From Pyxidicoccus trucidator (lineage in GTDB: Bacteria > Myxococcota > Myxococcia > Myxococcales > Myxococcaceae): a stretch of 64,000 nt of DNA. Made by a program: the position numbers and the translations under genes. The DNA lies in NCBI RefSeq assembly GCF_010894435.1, contig NZ_JAAIXZ010000015.1, positions 1-64,000 of the forward strand. The letters are read 5' to 3'. Shown here one piece after another: positions 8,204-17,060 of this stretch; positions within the stretch are counted from its first letter, which is position 1, and every line of letters begins with the position of its first letter. The notes below the pieces were generated by a model. The model was not told the DNA's origin, ran no database searches, and was given only the letters and a program-made list of their open reading frames with translations.

Positions 8204-11200
8204 TCACGAGGCGTCGCGCTCTTCTCCCGGTGGGCGAGCCTTCCGGGCCTCCAGCAGCGGCAGTTCCACGGTGAAGGTAGCTCCCCGGTCCGGCGCGCTC
8301 ACCACCGAGACGGTACCCCCGTGCGCCACCACCACCTGCCGGGAAATCCACAGCCCGAGGCCGAAGCCACCGTACTTGCGTGCGGACACCGCGCGCTCGA
8401 AGCGGCCGAAGATGCGCTCCTGGTCCTCGGGGGCGATGCCGATGCCCTCGTCGCGGACGATGATGCGCGCCGCGGCGCCGACGCGCTCCACGCGCACCTC
8501 AATGGGCGCGCCCGCGCCGTACTTGATGGCGTTCTGCAGGAGGTTGGTCACCACCTGGTCCAGGCGCAGCCGGTCGAAGTGGCCCACGAGGGGGGCCTCC
8601 AGCTGGAGCGCGAGCGTGGAGCCCGCGGAGTCGACTTCGTCGCGCAGCCGCGCCACGGCGTCCGCCACCAGCGCGCTCAGGTCCACCAGGTCCAGCGAGA
8701 GCTGGAGCCGTCCGGTGGTGATTTGCGACACGTCGAGCAGGTTCTCCACCAGCGCCGACAGCCGGCTCACCTGCCGCCCCGCGGAGAGGATGCGGTCCCC
8801 CACGTGCGTGCGCGCCTCCGGACTCAGGTTCCGCTCGATGAGCTCCAGTTGCAGGCGGAAGGCTGTCAGCGGCGTCTTCAGCTCGTGGCTCGCCACCGAG
8901 AGGAAGTCGTCGCGTACGCGGACCGCCTCGCGCAGGTGCGACTCCATCACCTCACGCCGGGTCACCTCACCGCGCATCCGCGACAGCTCCAGCGTCGAGC
9001 GGGCACGGGCCACCAGCTCGCGTGCGGAGAAGGGCTTGACGAGGTAGTCGTCCGCGCCCGCCTCCAGTCCCTCCACGCTCGCCTCATCCCCGGCGCGCGC
9101 GGACAGCATGATGACCGGTAGCGAGCGGGTGCGCGGCTCGTCGCGCAGCGCCTTGAGCAATCCGAAGCCGCCCAGCCGCGGCATCATCACATCCGTCACC
9201 ACGAGGTCGAACGGGCCATGGCCGGCGATGAGGTCCAGCGCCTGCTCGCCGTCCTCCGCCGTGACGACCTCGAACAGGGTGCCGAGCACGCGCGCGAGGT
9301 ACTCGCGCAGGTCCGCGTTGTCGTCCACCGCCAGCACGCGCCCGCGCTTCCCGTCGGCGGGGAGCGGCTCTCCACGGGGAAGTGCCTCCGGGCGCGCGGA
9401 CGGGCTCACTCCCGCGCCCTGGTCGGGGAGCCAGCGCAGCGCCTCCTCCACGAAGGTCTCAGGTCCGGTCGCCGTCGACTCCCGGGTACGCGCGGCGCGG
9501 AGGCGCGCGCTGGGGAGGTGCTCGCTCCCCAGTGGCAGCGCCACGGTGAAGGCGGTGCCCCTCCCCTCCTCACTGTCCACTCGCACCTCGCCCCCGTGCA
9601 GGTGCGCCAGCTCGCGCACCAGCGACAGGCCGATGCCGCTGCCCTCGTGGGTGCGGCTCCGGGCGCCCTTCACGCGGAAGAAGCGGTCGAACAGGCGCGG
9701 CTGGTCCGCGGCGGGAATGCCCGTGCCGGTGTCCTCCACCGTCAGCAGGGACTGGCCCCTCTCCTGGCGCAGGCGCACGGAGATGCCGCCCTCGAAGGTG
9801 AACTTCAGGGCGTTGGACAGCAGGTTGAGGACGATTTTCTCCCACAGCTCCCGGTCCACGAACACGGGCGCGGCCAGCGGCGGGCAGTCCACCGTCAGCA
9901 CCAGCCCCGCGCGCTCGATGGCGGAGCGGAAACCACTGGCCAGGTCCACGGTGAGGGTCGCCAGGTCCACCGGCTCGAAGCTCGCCTCCAGGCGGCCCGC
10001 CTCCAGGCGCGAGAAGTCCAGCAGTGTGTTGACGAGCCGCAGGAGCCGCATGGCATTGCGGTGCACCAGCTCCAGCTCCCGCCGCTCGGCGTCACCGAGG
10101 CGGCGCGACGCGAGCAGGTCCTCCACCGGCCCCAGCATCAGCGTGAGCGGCGTGCGGAACTCATGGCTCACGTTGCTGAAGAACGCCGTCTTCACCCGGT
10201 CCAGCTCCGCCAGCGCTTCGGCGCGGCGACGCTCGTCCGCGTACGCGCGCGCGTTGCGCAGCGCCCCCGAGACTTGTCCCGCCAGCAGCTCGAAGAAGGA
10301 CTGGTAGCCCGCGTCGAGCGCGCGGTTGGGGCTCACCCCCGCGACGAGGACACCCAGCGGCGTACCCTGCCCCTCCGCGGCGAGGGGGAGCACCAGCGCC
10401 GAGCGCACCGCGTCTCCCCAGGGGCCGCCCTTCACCGAGACGCGGCGCTCGACGTCGTCCACCCGCACCGTCTCGCCCGCCGAGGCCCTCGCGAGGGGCC
10501 ACCCCGTGTCCTCCCCGGTTGCCAGGTCCACGATGGAGGGGCTCGCGGCTCCGCCCGCCGGAAGTCCGACGGTGCCGCACAGCGTGAGGCGCTGGCCATC
10601 CGACGAGCGCAGGTAGAGCAGCGCGAAGGGCACATCCAGCCGGTGTCCGGCGAGGGCCTCGGCCAGCCCCTGGCAGGTCCGCTCCATGCTGTGCGTCTCC
10701 CCGGCCTGGGCGGCGAGGTCGCTCAGCAGGCGGAGGCGCCGCTCGGAGATGACCTGCGGAGTCACTTCCGTACACACCGCGAGCATACCCATCACCGCGC
10801 CCGAGTCGTCCTCCGCGGGCGCGTGGGACACGTCGAAGTAGGCCTCCTCGCGGTAGCCCGAGCGCTCCAGCAGCAGCAGCAGCGCCGGCAGCCAACTGGC
10901 CACGCCCGTCTCCATCACCTGCCGGATGACCGGCCCCAGCGTGTCCCACGCCTCCGCCAGCGTGACGCGGATGTCGATGCCGAGCGCCGCCGGGTGCTTG
11001 TCTCCGATGAGCCGCGAGTAGCCGTCGTTGTAGAACTGGGTGAGCTGGGGCCCCCACGTGAGAATCATGGGGAAGCGCGAGGCCAGCATCGTCTTGACGA
11101 GCACCTTGAGGCTCCGCGGCCAGGCCGACGGCGGCCCTACCGGCGTGGACCCCCAGTCCCGCGCGCGGATGAGCTCGCGCAGCTCGCCAGGGTTGCCCAG

Positions 11201-11281
11201 GGCATCCAGCCAGGCCTCCCGCGCGGAGCCCTGCGGCACGGCGCGTTGCCGTGGAGTGTCCTGCCTGGCCTGGTCGTCCAT
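8204..11281 (-). CDS. Hybrid histidine kinase with two kinase modules and an internal receiver
   Basis: This 1025-residue sensor protein has, in order: a PAS-like region (about 25-165, FYNDGYSRLIGDKHP), a GAF-like region (about 180-335), a first HisKA with phospho-acceptor His373 (SNVSHEFRTPL) and its ATPase domain, a receiver (RGRVLAVDDNADLREYL) with phospho-acceptor Asp697 in VVTDVMMP, and a second HisKA with His799 (SVASHELKTPL) followed by a second ATPase domain. No transmembrane segment is seen, so it is probably cytoplasmic. The kinase-receiver-kinase layout suggests internal phosphorelay. The ATG at 11281 has AGGAGGAG at good spacing, whereas the 69-residue upstream extension is low-complexity. 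No response regulator gene is adjacent. Confidence 0.92.
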   Translation of the reverse strand: MDDQARQDTPRQRAVPQGSAREAWLDALGNPGELRELIRARDWGSTPVGPPSAWPRSLKVLVKTMLASRFPMILTWGPQLTQFYNDGYSRLIGDKHPAALGIDIRVTLAEAWDTLGPVIRQVMETGVASWLPALLLLLERSGYREEAYFDVSHAPAEDDSGAVMGMLAVCTEVTPQVISERRLRLLSDLAAQAGETHSMERTCQGLAEALAGHRLDVPFALLYLRSSDGQRLTLCGTVGLPAGGAASPSIVDLATGEDTGWPLARASAGETVRVDDVERRVSVKGGPWGDAVRSALVLPLAAEGQGTPLGVLVAGVSPNRALDAGYQSFFELLAGQVSGALRNARAYADERRRAEALAELDRVKTAFFSNVSHEFRTPLTLMLGPVEDLLASRRLGDAERRELELVHRNAMRLLRLVNTLLDFSRLEAGRLEASFEPVDLATLTVDLASGFRSAIERAGLVLTVDCPPLAAPVFVDRELWEKIVLNLLSNALKFTFEGGISVRLRQERGQSLLTVEDTGTGIPAADQPRLFDRFFRVKGARSRTHEGSGIGLSLVRELAHLHGGEVRVDSEEGRGTAFTVALPLGSEHLPSARLRAARTRESTATGPETFVEEALRWLPDQGAGVSPSARPEALPRGEPLPADGKRGRVLAVDDNADLREYLARVLGTLFEVVTAEDGEQALDLIAGHGPFDLVVTDVMMPRLGGFGLLKALRDEPRTRSLPVIMLSARAGDEASVEGLEAGADDYLVKPFSARELVARARSTLELSRMRGEVTRREVMESHLREAVRVRDDFLSVASHELKTPLTAFRLQLELIERNLSPEARTHVGDRILSAGRQVSRLSALVENLLDVSQITTGRLQLSLDLVDLSALVADAVARLRDEVDSAGSTLALQLEAPLVGHFDRLRLDQVVTNLLQNAIKYGAGAPIEVRVERVGAAARIIVRDEGIGIAPEDQERIFGRFERAVSARKYGGFGLGLWISRQVVVAHGGTVSVVSAPDRGATFTVELPLLEARKARPPGEERDAS

Positions 11282-11713
11282 CGTCCCCGGTCTCCTCCTG
11301 CGTTGCTGCTGCCGTGAGTCCACCTCCAGCGGCTGGCGCCTCCGGGAGCCCACTCGGGCCCACCGACTGGAGGGCATATCGGTAACCACCGTTCCGCGGA
11401 GCTGCTCCTCCCAAGGGCACCCTGACGGGCCCTTCTGGGACGCTGGAATGAAGAAGCTGTCATGTGCCCGACGCTCGGGGCTGTCCACCCGGAATCACCC
11501 GGCAGGCAGGGAGGCAGGCGGCGGCTCCCACGCAGGCCCGCGCCGTCGCAGCCCGAAGCCCGCCTGGTCCGTCAGCGGGGCCCGGGACGCTCCGAAACAC
11601 CCCGAGTAGCGCCGAGTGGTACTCCCTGTAAGGCCGCCCTCGGAAAATTGGCTCAGGAATCGCTCGTCGTCCTCGTCGCTCACCTGCTCCTTCCTCCAAC
11701 ATCCCCACCTTCC
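11282..11713. other. Divergent promoter region between kinase and ATP-grasp genes
   Basis: This 432-base stretch separates two divergently transcribed genes and should hold both promoters. Open frames across it are GC-driven and lack ribosome sites. No repeat, RNA gene or clear operator was recognised. Confidence 0.4.
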
Positions 11714-12538
11714 ATGCGCCCCACCATCGCGGTCATCAACGGCGAGCAGTACTGGCAGAGCTACTTCCCCGACTGCGAGGTCGTCCCGCGACGGCTCCAG
11801 GACGCGGCGTGGGTGCTGCGGGACGGGGAGCTGTGGTGCCTCAACCGCGAGGCGGCGACGCGCATCGACGGAGTCTTCTGGCGCGTGGGCGCGATTCGTC
11901 CGGACCCGCGACACCGGACGGTGCTGGACGTGCTGCGCCTGAGCGGCGTGCCCTGCGTCAACCCCGCGTCGGCCCTGGCCCGCTGCCAGGACCGCCTGTC
12001 CATGCTGGCCGAGCTGCGCGCCGCGGGGCTGCCCGTCATTCCCTTCGACGTGGCCCTCGGCGACGACATGGTCCGCCGCATCGCCCGCCCCGCCCCCTTC
12101 GTGGTCAAGGTGGGCAACCACCACGGGGGCTATGGCAAGGCGCTGGTCCGCAGCGAGGCGGAGTGGTTCGAGGTCGCCGACCTGCTGTTCGCCGCCAATG
12201 ACTACGCCGTCATCGAGCCGTACATCGACTACCGGCGGGACGTGCGCTGCCTCGCCATTCGAGACAGGTATTGGGCGATGGCTCGCGAGGGCGCGGGCTG
12301 GAAGGCCAACGTGCAGACGCGGAAGCACCAGGTCATCGACCCGCCGGAGGCGCTGGTCGGGTACACGCAGCGGGCCCTGGAGCACCTGGGCGCGGACATC
12401 GTCGCGCTCGACTTCCTGGAGACCCAGGAGGGGGAGTTCGTGCTGCTCGAGTGCAACGACACGCCGGGCCTGTCCGGCTTCCCGGAGGTGCTCCGCGAAG
12501 AACTGGCGGAATGTCTCCGGGAGCGGATGCGCCGGTGA
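11714..12538 (+). CDS. RimK-like ATP-grasp protein
   Basis: The 274-residue protein has the ATP-grasp layout of the RimK/glutathione-synthetase group. It shows an ATP-binding segment PFVVKVGNHHGGYGKALV (about 130-148), then AVIEPYIDYRRDVRCLAI, and a metal-binding C-terminal motif LLECNDTPGLSGFP (about 245-258). Such enzymes join an amino group to a carboxylate through an acyl phosphate, as in protein glutamylation or peptide-like cofactor synthesis. The substrate is not indicated by neighbours. The ATG at 11714 starts the conserved fold; the upstream in-frame extension is low-complexity. It ends 12 bases from the convergent SDR gene. Confidence 0.78.
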   Translation: MRPTIAVINGEQYWQSYFPDCEVVPRRLQDAAWVLRDGELWCLNREAATRIDGVFWRVGAIRPDPRHRTVLDVLRLSGVPCVNPASALARCQDRLSMLAELRAAGLPVIPFDVALGDDMVRRIARPAPFVVKVGNHHGGYGKALVRSEAEWFEVADLLFAANDYAVIEPYIDYRRDVRCLAIRDRYWAMAREGAGWKANVQTRKHQVIDPPEALVGYTQRALEHLGADIVALDFLETQEGEFVLLECNDTPGLSGFPEVLREELAECLRERMRR

Positions 12539-12550
12539 GCCGGGGGGCGG

Positions 12551-13315
12551 CTATGCGGCGAGGAAGCCGCCGTCGACGGAGAGAGGCGTGCCGGTAACGT
12601 AGCTGGCGCCGTCGGAGCACAGCCAGAGGGCCGCGCTGGCGATTTCCTCTTCCGTGGCCATCCGCCCCATCGGGTGCTCGGCGACGAGTCCCTGGACGAG
12701 CTCCGGGGCGAAGGTCTCCGCCTGGCGCATGCCGGCAGTCCGGGTGACACCGGCGCAGAGCGCGTTCACCCGGATGCCGCGAGTCGCATACTCGAGCGCC
12801 ACCGAGCGCGTCAGGCCCACCACGGCGTGCTTCGAGGCGACATAGGCGTGGTGCGCGGCCCTGCCAGCCAGGCCGTAGATGGAGCTGAGGTTGACGATGG
12901 CGCCGCCTCCGGACTGGAGCATCGCGGGGATTTCGTGGCGCATGGCGAGCCAGACGCCCCGGGCGTTGATGGCCATGACGCTGTCCCAGACGTCCTGATT
13001 CGTGTTCTCCAGCGAGGCCATGTCGCCGCCGCTCCCGGCGCTGTTGACGGCGAAGTCCAGCCGGCCGAAGTCCTTCAGGGTGCCTTCCACGGCACGTGCC
13101 ACGGAGGCGTCGTCGCGCACGTCGGAGGGAAAGAAGCGGACCCGGGCGCCCTCGGCTTCCAGGGCCGCGCGGGCTTCACGCCCGGCGTCTTCGCCACGCG
13201 CGGCGAGGACCACGCTGGCGCCCGCCCGGGCGAAGGCTCGCGCCGTGGCGAGGCCGATGCCGGAGGTGCCTCCGGTGATGAGTGCCACCCGTCCGGTGAA
13301 GTCATAGCGAGTCAT
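12551..13315 (-). CDS. Short-chain dehydrogenase/reductase
   Basis: The 254-residue protein is a classical SDR. It has the NAD(P)-binding motif TGGTSGIGLA (15-24), NSAGSGG, catalytic Ser in VNLSSIYG, and the YVASK active-site pair, then the NALCAGVTRT cofactor loop and the SVDGG C-terminus. It probably oxidises or reduces an alcohol/ketone; the substrate is unknown. Its start codon overlaps the stop of the upstream TetR gene by four bases, so the two are translationally coupled. The SDR is therefore the likely target of TetR control. Confidence 0.92.
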   Translation of the reverse strand: MTRYDFTGRVALITGGTSGIGLATARAFARAGASVVLAARGEDAGREARAALEAEGARVRFFPSDVRDDASVARAVEGTLKDFGRLDFAVNSAGSGGDMASLENTNQDVWDSVMAINARGVWLAMRHEIPAMLQSGGGAIVNLSSIYGLAGRAAHHAYVASKHAVVGLTRSVALEYATRGIRVNALCAGVTRTAGMRQAETFAPELVQGLVAEHPMGRMATEEEIASAALWLCSDGASYVTGTPLSVDGGFLAA

Positions 13316-13980
13316 CCAGGTTTCCTTTCCGAGCCCAGCCCGTTGCGGATGAACAGGACCGCCTGGCGGGCCAGGGCCCGGCGGCGCTTGAGGTTGAGCC
13401 GCTTGCGCAGGGAGTCCGACGCGAGGACCTCGTGGAGCTCGGCGCCGAGCTCCTGGAGGACCACGTCCGTCAAGCCAGGGCCGATGACCGTGGCGACGAA
13501 GCGCGTGGCGATGTCCAGGTCGGACGCCTTCAGGACACCGCTCCGGGCGCCCTCTTCCAGGACGGCACGGAGCTCGATGATTCCGGCCTCGCAGATGGCC
13601 TTGTAGAGGCCGCGGACCTCCACGACGGCCGTGGGCGCCGCGGCGGCCGCGGAGAGGCGGGCGAGGCGGGGGTGCTCGACGAGGAACGCCATGCCCCGCT
13701 CGATGAAGGTCTCCAGGCGCGTCCAGAAGTCTCCGTCCTGGCTCGCGGCGCCGACGAACTCACGCTTGCGGCGCGGGGCCTCCTCCGTGAGGAGCCAGCG
13801 GTACAGGTCGAGCTTGTCCTCGAAGTACTGGTAGACGCTGCCCTTGGGGATGCTCGCGCGGCGAGCAATCTGCGACAGCGAGGCCTCGGTGTAGCTCCGG
13901 TCGGAGAACTCGACGATGGCCTCGTTCACGAGGCGGTCCCGGCGCTCGTCCGGGAGGCGGAAGAAGGTGGGCGTGGGCAT
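13312..13980 (-). CDS. TetR-family transcriptional regulator
   Basis: The 222-residue protein has an N-terminal TetR helix-turn-helix (LVNEAIVEFSDRSYTEASL, then IARRASIPKGSVYQYFEDK) and an all-helical ligand-binding C-terminus. It overlaps the SDR gene by four bases and probably represses the pair. A 28-bp near-perfect palindrome begins two bases upstream of its ATG and contains likely promoter elements, which fits autorepression relieved by a small ligand. No Shine-Dalgarno sequence fits in the space before the ATG, so the message may be leaderless. Confidence 0.92.
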   Translation of the reverse strand: MPTPTFFRLPDERRDRLVNEAIVEFSDRSYTEASLSQIARRASIPKGSVYQYFEDKLDLYRWLLTEEAPRRKREFVGAASQDGDFWTRLETFIERGMAFLVEHPRLARLSAAAAAPTAVVEVRGLYKAICEAGIIELRAVLEEGARSGVLKASDLDIATRFVATVIGPGLTDVVLQELGAELHEVLASDSLRKRLNLKRRRALARQAVLFIRNGLGSERKPG

Positions 13981-13982
13981 GT

Positions 13983-14010
13983 GACCGGTCAGTCATATGA
14001 CCGACCGGTC
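13983..14010. promoter_or_regulatory. TetR operator palindrome overlapping the tetR-SDR promoter
   Basis: The 28-base sequence has outer arms GACCGGTC at both ends and a central GTCATATGAC-like core. It equals its reverse complement except at one symmetric pair. On the minus strand TTGCCA and TATGAC are spaced by 17 bases and could be the -35 and -10 boxes, placing transcription start only a few bases before the ATG. Such a site would let the bound repressor block RNA polymerase directly. Confidence 0.7.
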
Positions 14011-14066
14011 GCATTGGCAAGGGGAGTTTCAAGACTCAACAGGGCAGCGCGACGCTTGTTCGAGCG

Positions 14067-15044
14067 TCACCCGCCCTCATTCCCGGCCGTGGTGACGGAC
14101 TGGACGTTGAACCGGGTGGGGCTGACCGACAGGCATTGGACGAGCTGCTCATGGGCCCTGTCGACGTAGTCCTGGACCTCCAGGGGCTTCGACTCTGCAT
14201 CTGCTTCCAGTCTCGCTTGATTGCAGAGCACCGGCCGCAGCGTGAGGAGTTCCTTCAGCGAATCGGCCAGGGACGTGCGCTGCTCCGCGACTCGGGCGCG
14301 CTTCTCCTCGAAAGTCCTGAGCTGAGCCGCGTCCTGAGGCGGCGTTCCCGCCACCGGCGCTTCCAGGGTCTTGATCGCCTCCAGCAACCCGCCGGGCGGC
14401 AGTGACTCATCGTCGAGCAACTCTCGCACTTGCGTGAGATTCGACCCGGCCTCCGCCCCCTCACTCATCAGGGCCTTCAGCTGGAAGGAGGCGCGTTGAA
14501 CCTGCGCTTCCTTCTTTCGAAGGCGGTTCGCGCATGCAGCCAGATGCCCCGCGTTGTGAAGGCTTGCAAGCCGTTGTGAGGCGAGGGCCTGCTGGACGAA
14601 TGTGCGCTCCCCACAGTTCAGCCAGGAGTCAAAGCCCGTGAAGAAGGCCAGCGCTGCCGCCCCCGTGATACCTGCGTAGGTCCAGTGCCGCTGCACGGTG
14701 TCGTTGGACGTATTCGGCCCCACGCCTGCCGCGATGACCGTCACTCCCGCGCTGATGAGCTGGCCAGCCTTGAGGAAGCCGGCTGTGAATCCGCAACGGC
14801 GATAGGCAGCCAGCGCATCATTGTATGCTACCGCGCAGTTGCGCGCCTGCGCGGCCATGTCACGGTCCTCCAACAAGGGAGTGGGGATGATCTGGGCCGT
14901 ACCCTCCTTCACCTCTTCCACGTCCGAATAGCTCATCGTCCCATCATTGACGCTGCTGGGCATGACGATTCCCTGGCGAGAGGCGGATGCGTTGTTCTTA
15001 CATGCAGTCAGGGTGAGCAATAGAGCAATCACTTGCAGTTTCAT
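14067..15044 (-). CDS. Lipoprotein of unknown function
   Basis: The 325-residue product starts with a lipoprotein signal (MKLQVIALLLTLTACKNN, lipidated Cys15). Its middle holds a moderately hydrophobic segment with paired glycine/alanine stretches (about 95-140), and the C-terminal half is predicted mostly helical with charged repeats of Glu, Arg and Gln. No family is recognised. It follows the S8 protease gene by 54 bases on the same strand and is the last gene of a three-gene set of secreted proteins, so it may act with that protease in the periplasm or at the cell surface. Confidence 0.6.
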   Translation of the reverse strand: MKLQVIALLLTLTACKNNASASRQGIVMPSSVNDGTMSYSDVEEVKEGTAQIIPTPLLEDRDMAAQARNCAVAYNDALAAYRRCGFTAGFLKAGQLISAGVTVIAAGVGPNTSNDTVQRHWTYAGITGAAALAFFTGFDSWLNCGERTFVQQALASQRLASLHNAGHLAACANRLRKKEAQVQRASFQLKALMSEGAEAGSNLTQVRELLDDESLPPGGLLEAIKTLEAPVAGTPPQDAAQLRTFEEKRARVAEQRTSLADSLKELLTLRPVLCNQARLEADAESKPLEVQDYVDRAHEQLVQCLSVSPTRFNVQSVTTAGNEGG

Positions 15045-15098
15045 GAAGCCTCCGCTTCGGGTGATCCGCCGTCTGGAGCAATCCAGGAACCTGGGACG

Positions 15099-17033
15099 TC
15101 AATCGTCAAATGGCATGAGGCCGCTCGTGACGAGGGCGAACCTCTGCGTCGTCCCCACGGAGAGTCGGGTGGGATTCACCTCGAGGGTCCAGCGCCCATC
15201 CATGATTGGGGCGACCACGACCTCGACGTTGTCCACCCGATTGGGACCGTTCCTCGCAGCCATACCGGAGGGGTCCGACCTGTCGAGGCTGAAGGGAAAG
15301 TGCACCGCTCCGTCGGGGGACACGAGCATGAGGTCCAGGTCGTTCCGGAGCGCGGGCGTGGAATCATCTACACCCGCGCCGTTCGGCTCGGAAGCAGGGT
15401 CCGTCCACACCACCGTCACACGGATCGGCCCACCGTCAGACCGGAGCGTGCGCCTCAAGGGTGTGCCGGCTGAGACCTCGGAGAGTTCAACCAGGTGTTG
15501 ACCCGTGCGTGCAATCACATGCCCTGCCTGGAGCGAGTGGATGGCCCCCCACCCAAACATGGGGTCAGGCCCGGGGGCCCCCCCGTCCACTGCGGTGTGG
15601 ATGAGCACGGCCTTCAGCTCGGCGGATGAGGCGCTTCTGCCACGCCTTGCTTGAAACTGTTGGAGCAGGAGCGCTCCAATCCCAGCGGCCGTCGGGCACG
15701 CCATGGAGGTGCCACTGATCTCCGTGTACGCGCGGTCGTCTTCCGCCGAGACTGACAACAGGCTTTGCCCATTCGCCACGAGGTCAGGCTTGATGCGGCC
15801 GTCATCCGTTGGCCCCCAGTTACTGAAGTCCGTCGTCCGGATGGGCATGGGGGCCCCGCCATGGTCCTCGATGGCGCCAATGCAGATGCTGTTCTTCGCC
15901 ACGCAGAGCCCTGTCACCGTGTCGAAGCCCCGCTGCGCGCCTTCGGAAGCGTCCGGAGCACGAACCAGGGCGGAGCGGACCCAGATCAGCTTTCCTGTCG
16001 TGGAGTCCCTCCCAAGGCTGTAGTGGACCACGGGCTGGAAGCTGGGAGCATCACTCCGGTCATTTCCCGCGGCAACGAACGAGGACAGGTGTGGGTAGGC
16101 AGCGAGGACGGCGTCGAGCTGGGCTTCCGTCGAGGTGTACTTCCCGAATTTGAAGTCCTCGGTCTCGCTGAGGCTCGGGTCTCCCCACCAGAACCATGCG
16201 CCATTCCGACGTTCCCATCCTGAAGAAGGGCCATAGGAGTGGTTGGAGATCTGCACGTCCCTGGCAATCAGCGGAAGCTGATTCAAGGCCTCGTGGAAGT
16301 CGAAGCTCCACAGCCTCACGGAGGGGGCCATGCCCCGGGCACGCGAGTCGACACCGCGCGCCGCGATGGTCCCCGCCACATGGGATGCATGCGTGCTGGG
16401 CGGGCGCTGCGTCCGGATGGAGACCCGGGACGTCAGGTGGCTCGCGGAGCGGGTGAGGAATTCGGAATGGCTTGCCCGGATGGCCCCTTCATCGAAGACC
16501 GCGGCGACAATGCCCGAACCATCGAAGCCCGGATAGGTGGCCATGAATTCCGGCACCAGGTGGAGGGAGCGGGCGTCCTGGTTGAAGGGTCTCAGTGCCC
16601 AGAGCTCGTCGACGTCAGGGGGCCGAGCCAGCTCGATCCACGCCACCCGGTCATTCGCCTTGAGCGACTCAAGCACCTCTGGCTCTGTCGACTTGAGCTC
16701 GGCTGCGACGGGCACCGTCGCGCGCGTGGCGATGGGCCGCTGGAAGTGCTTGCTGACGGACAGAGGCAGCTGGTTGCCAGGCGTGATGAGGGCCGTGACC
16801 TCCAGTTCCACGAGCTGCGCGCGTTTGACCGGGGCCCCCGCCGCGACTCCCGCGTCTTCTTCCGCGGACATCGACAGGAGCCCCAGGGACTTCTCGTCCG
16901 CCGGGATGCCCGCATCCGCGATGTCCACTCCCGCGCCCGCCGGCTCATCGTCCCCGGCAATCGAGTTCAGACTCAAGAGCGAGACACAGGCGATTCCCGC
17001 TCCAATCCATCGAATGTGAAAGGGCTGCTTCAT
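15099..17033 (-). CDS. Secreted subtilisin-like (S8) serine protease
   Basis: The 644-residue protein has a hydrophobic N-terminal export signal, an acidic pro-region, and an S8 catalytic domain. The triad is Asp181 (VAAVFDEGA), His215 (STHASHVAGT) and Ser443 (SGTSMACP), with oxyanion-hole Asn324 in VAAGND. The C-terminal ~130 residues form a beta-rich domain of the type often found after S8 domains (DLDLMLVSPDG, then WTLEVNP). The aspartate motif is DEG rather than the usual DTG. The ATG at 17033 has AGGAG eight bases upstream. It is the middle gene of an operon with lipoproteins on either side, suggesting processing of, or complex formation with, its neighbours. Confidence 0.9.
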   Translation of the reverse strand: MKQPFHIRWIGAGIACVSLLSLNSIAGDDEPAGAGVDIADAGIPADEKSLGLLSMSAEEDAGVAAGAPVKRAQLVELEVTALITPGNQLPLSVSKHFQRPIATRATVPVAAELKSTEPEVLESLKANDRVAWIELARPPDVDELWALRPFNQDARSLHLVPEFMATYPGFDGSGIVAAVFDEGAIRASHSEFLTRSASHLTSRVSIRTQRPPSTHASHVAGTIAARGVDSRARGMAPSVRLWSFDFHEALNQLPLIARDVQISNHSYGPSSGWERRNGAWFWWGDPSLSETEDFKFGKYTSTEAQLDAVLAAYPHLSSFVAAGNDRSDAPSFQPVVHYSLGRDSTTGKLIWVRSALVRAPDASEGAQRGFDTVTGLCVAKNSICIGAIEDHGGAPMPIRTTDFSNWGPTDDGRIKPDLVANGQSLLSVSAEDDRAYTEISGTSMACPTAAGIGALLLQQFQARRGRSASSAELKAVLIHTAVDGGAPGPDPMFGWGAIHSLQAGHVIARTGQHLVELSEVSAGTPLRRTLRSDGGPIRVTVVWTDPASEPNGAGVDDSTPALRNDLDLMLVSPDGAVHFPFSLDRSDPSGMAARNGPNRVDNVEVVVAPIMDGRWTLEVNPTRLSVGTTQRFALVTSGLMPFDD

Positions 17034-17060
17034 GACTGACATCTCCTGCATGCGTGCGGC

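Noticed and set aside
8204..8600. A separate downstream kinase gene
   Set aside because: The second kinase module is in frame and continuous with the upstream modules, with no internal stop; it is one hybrid protein.
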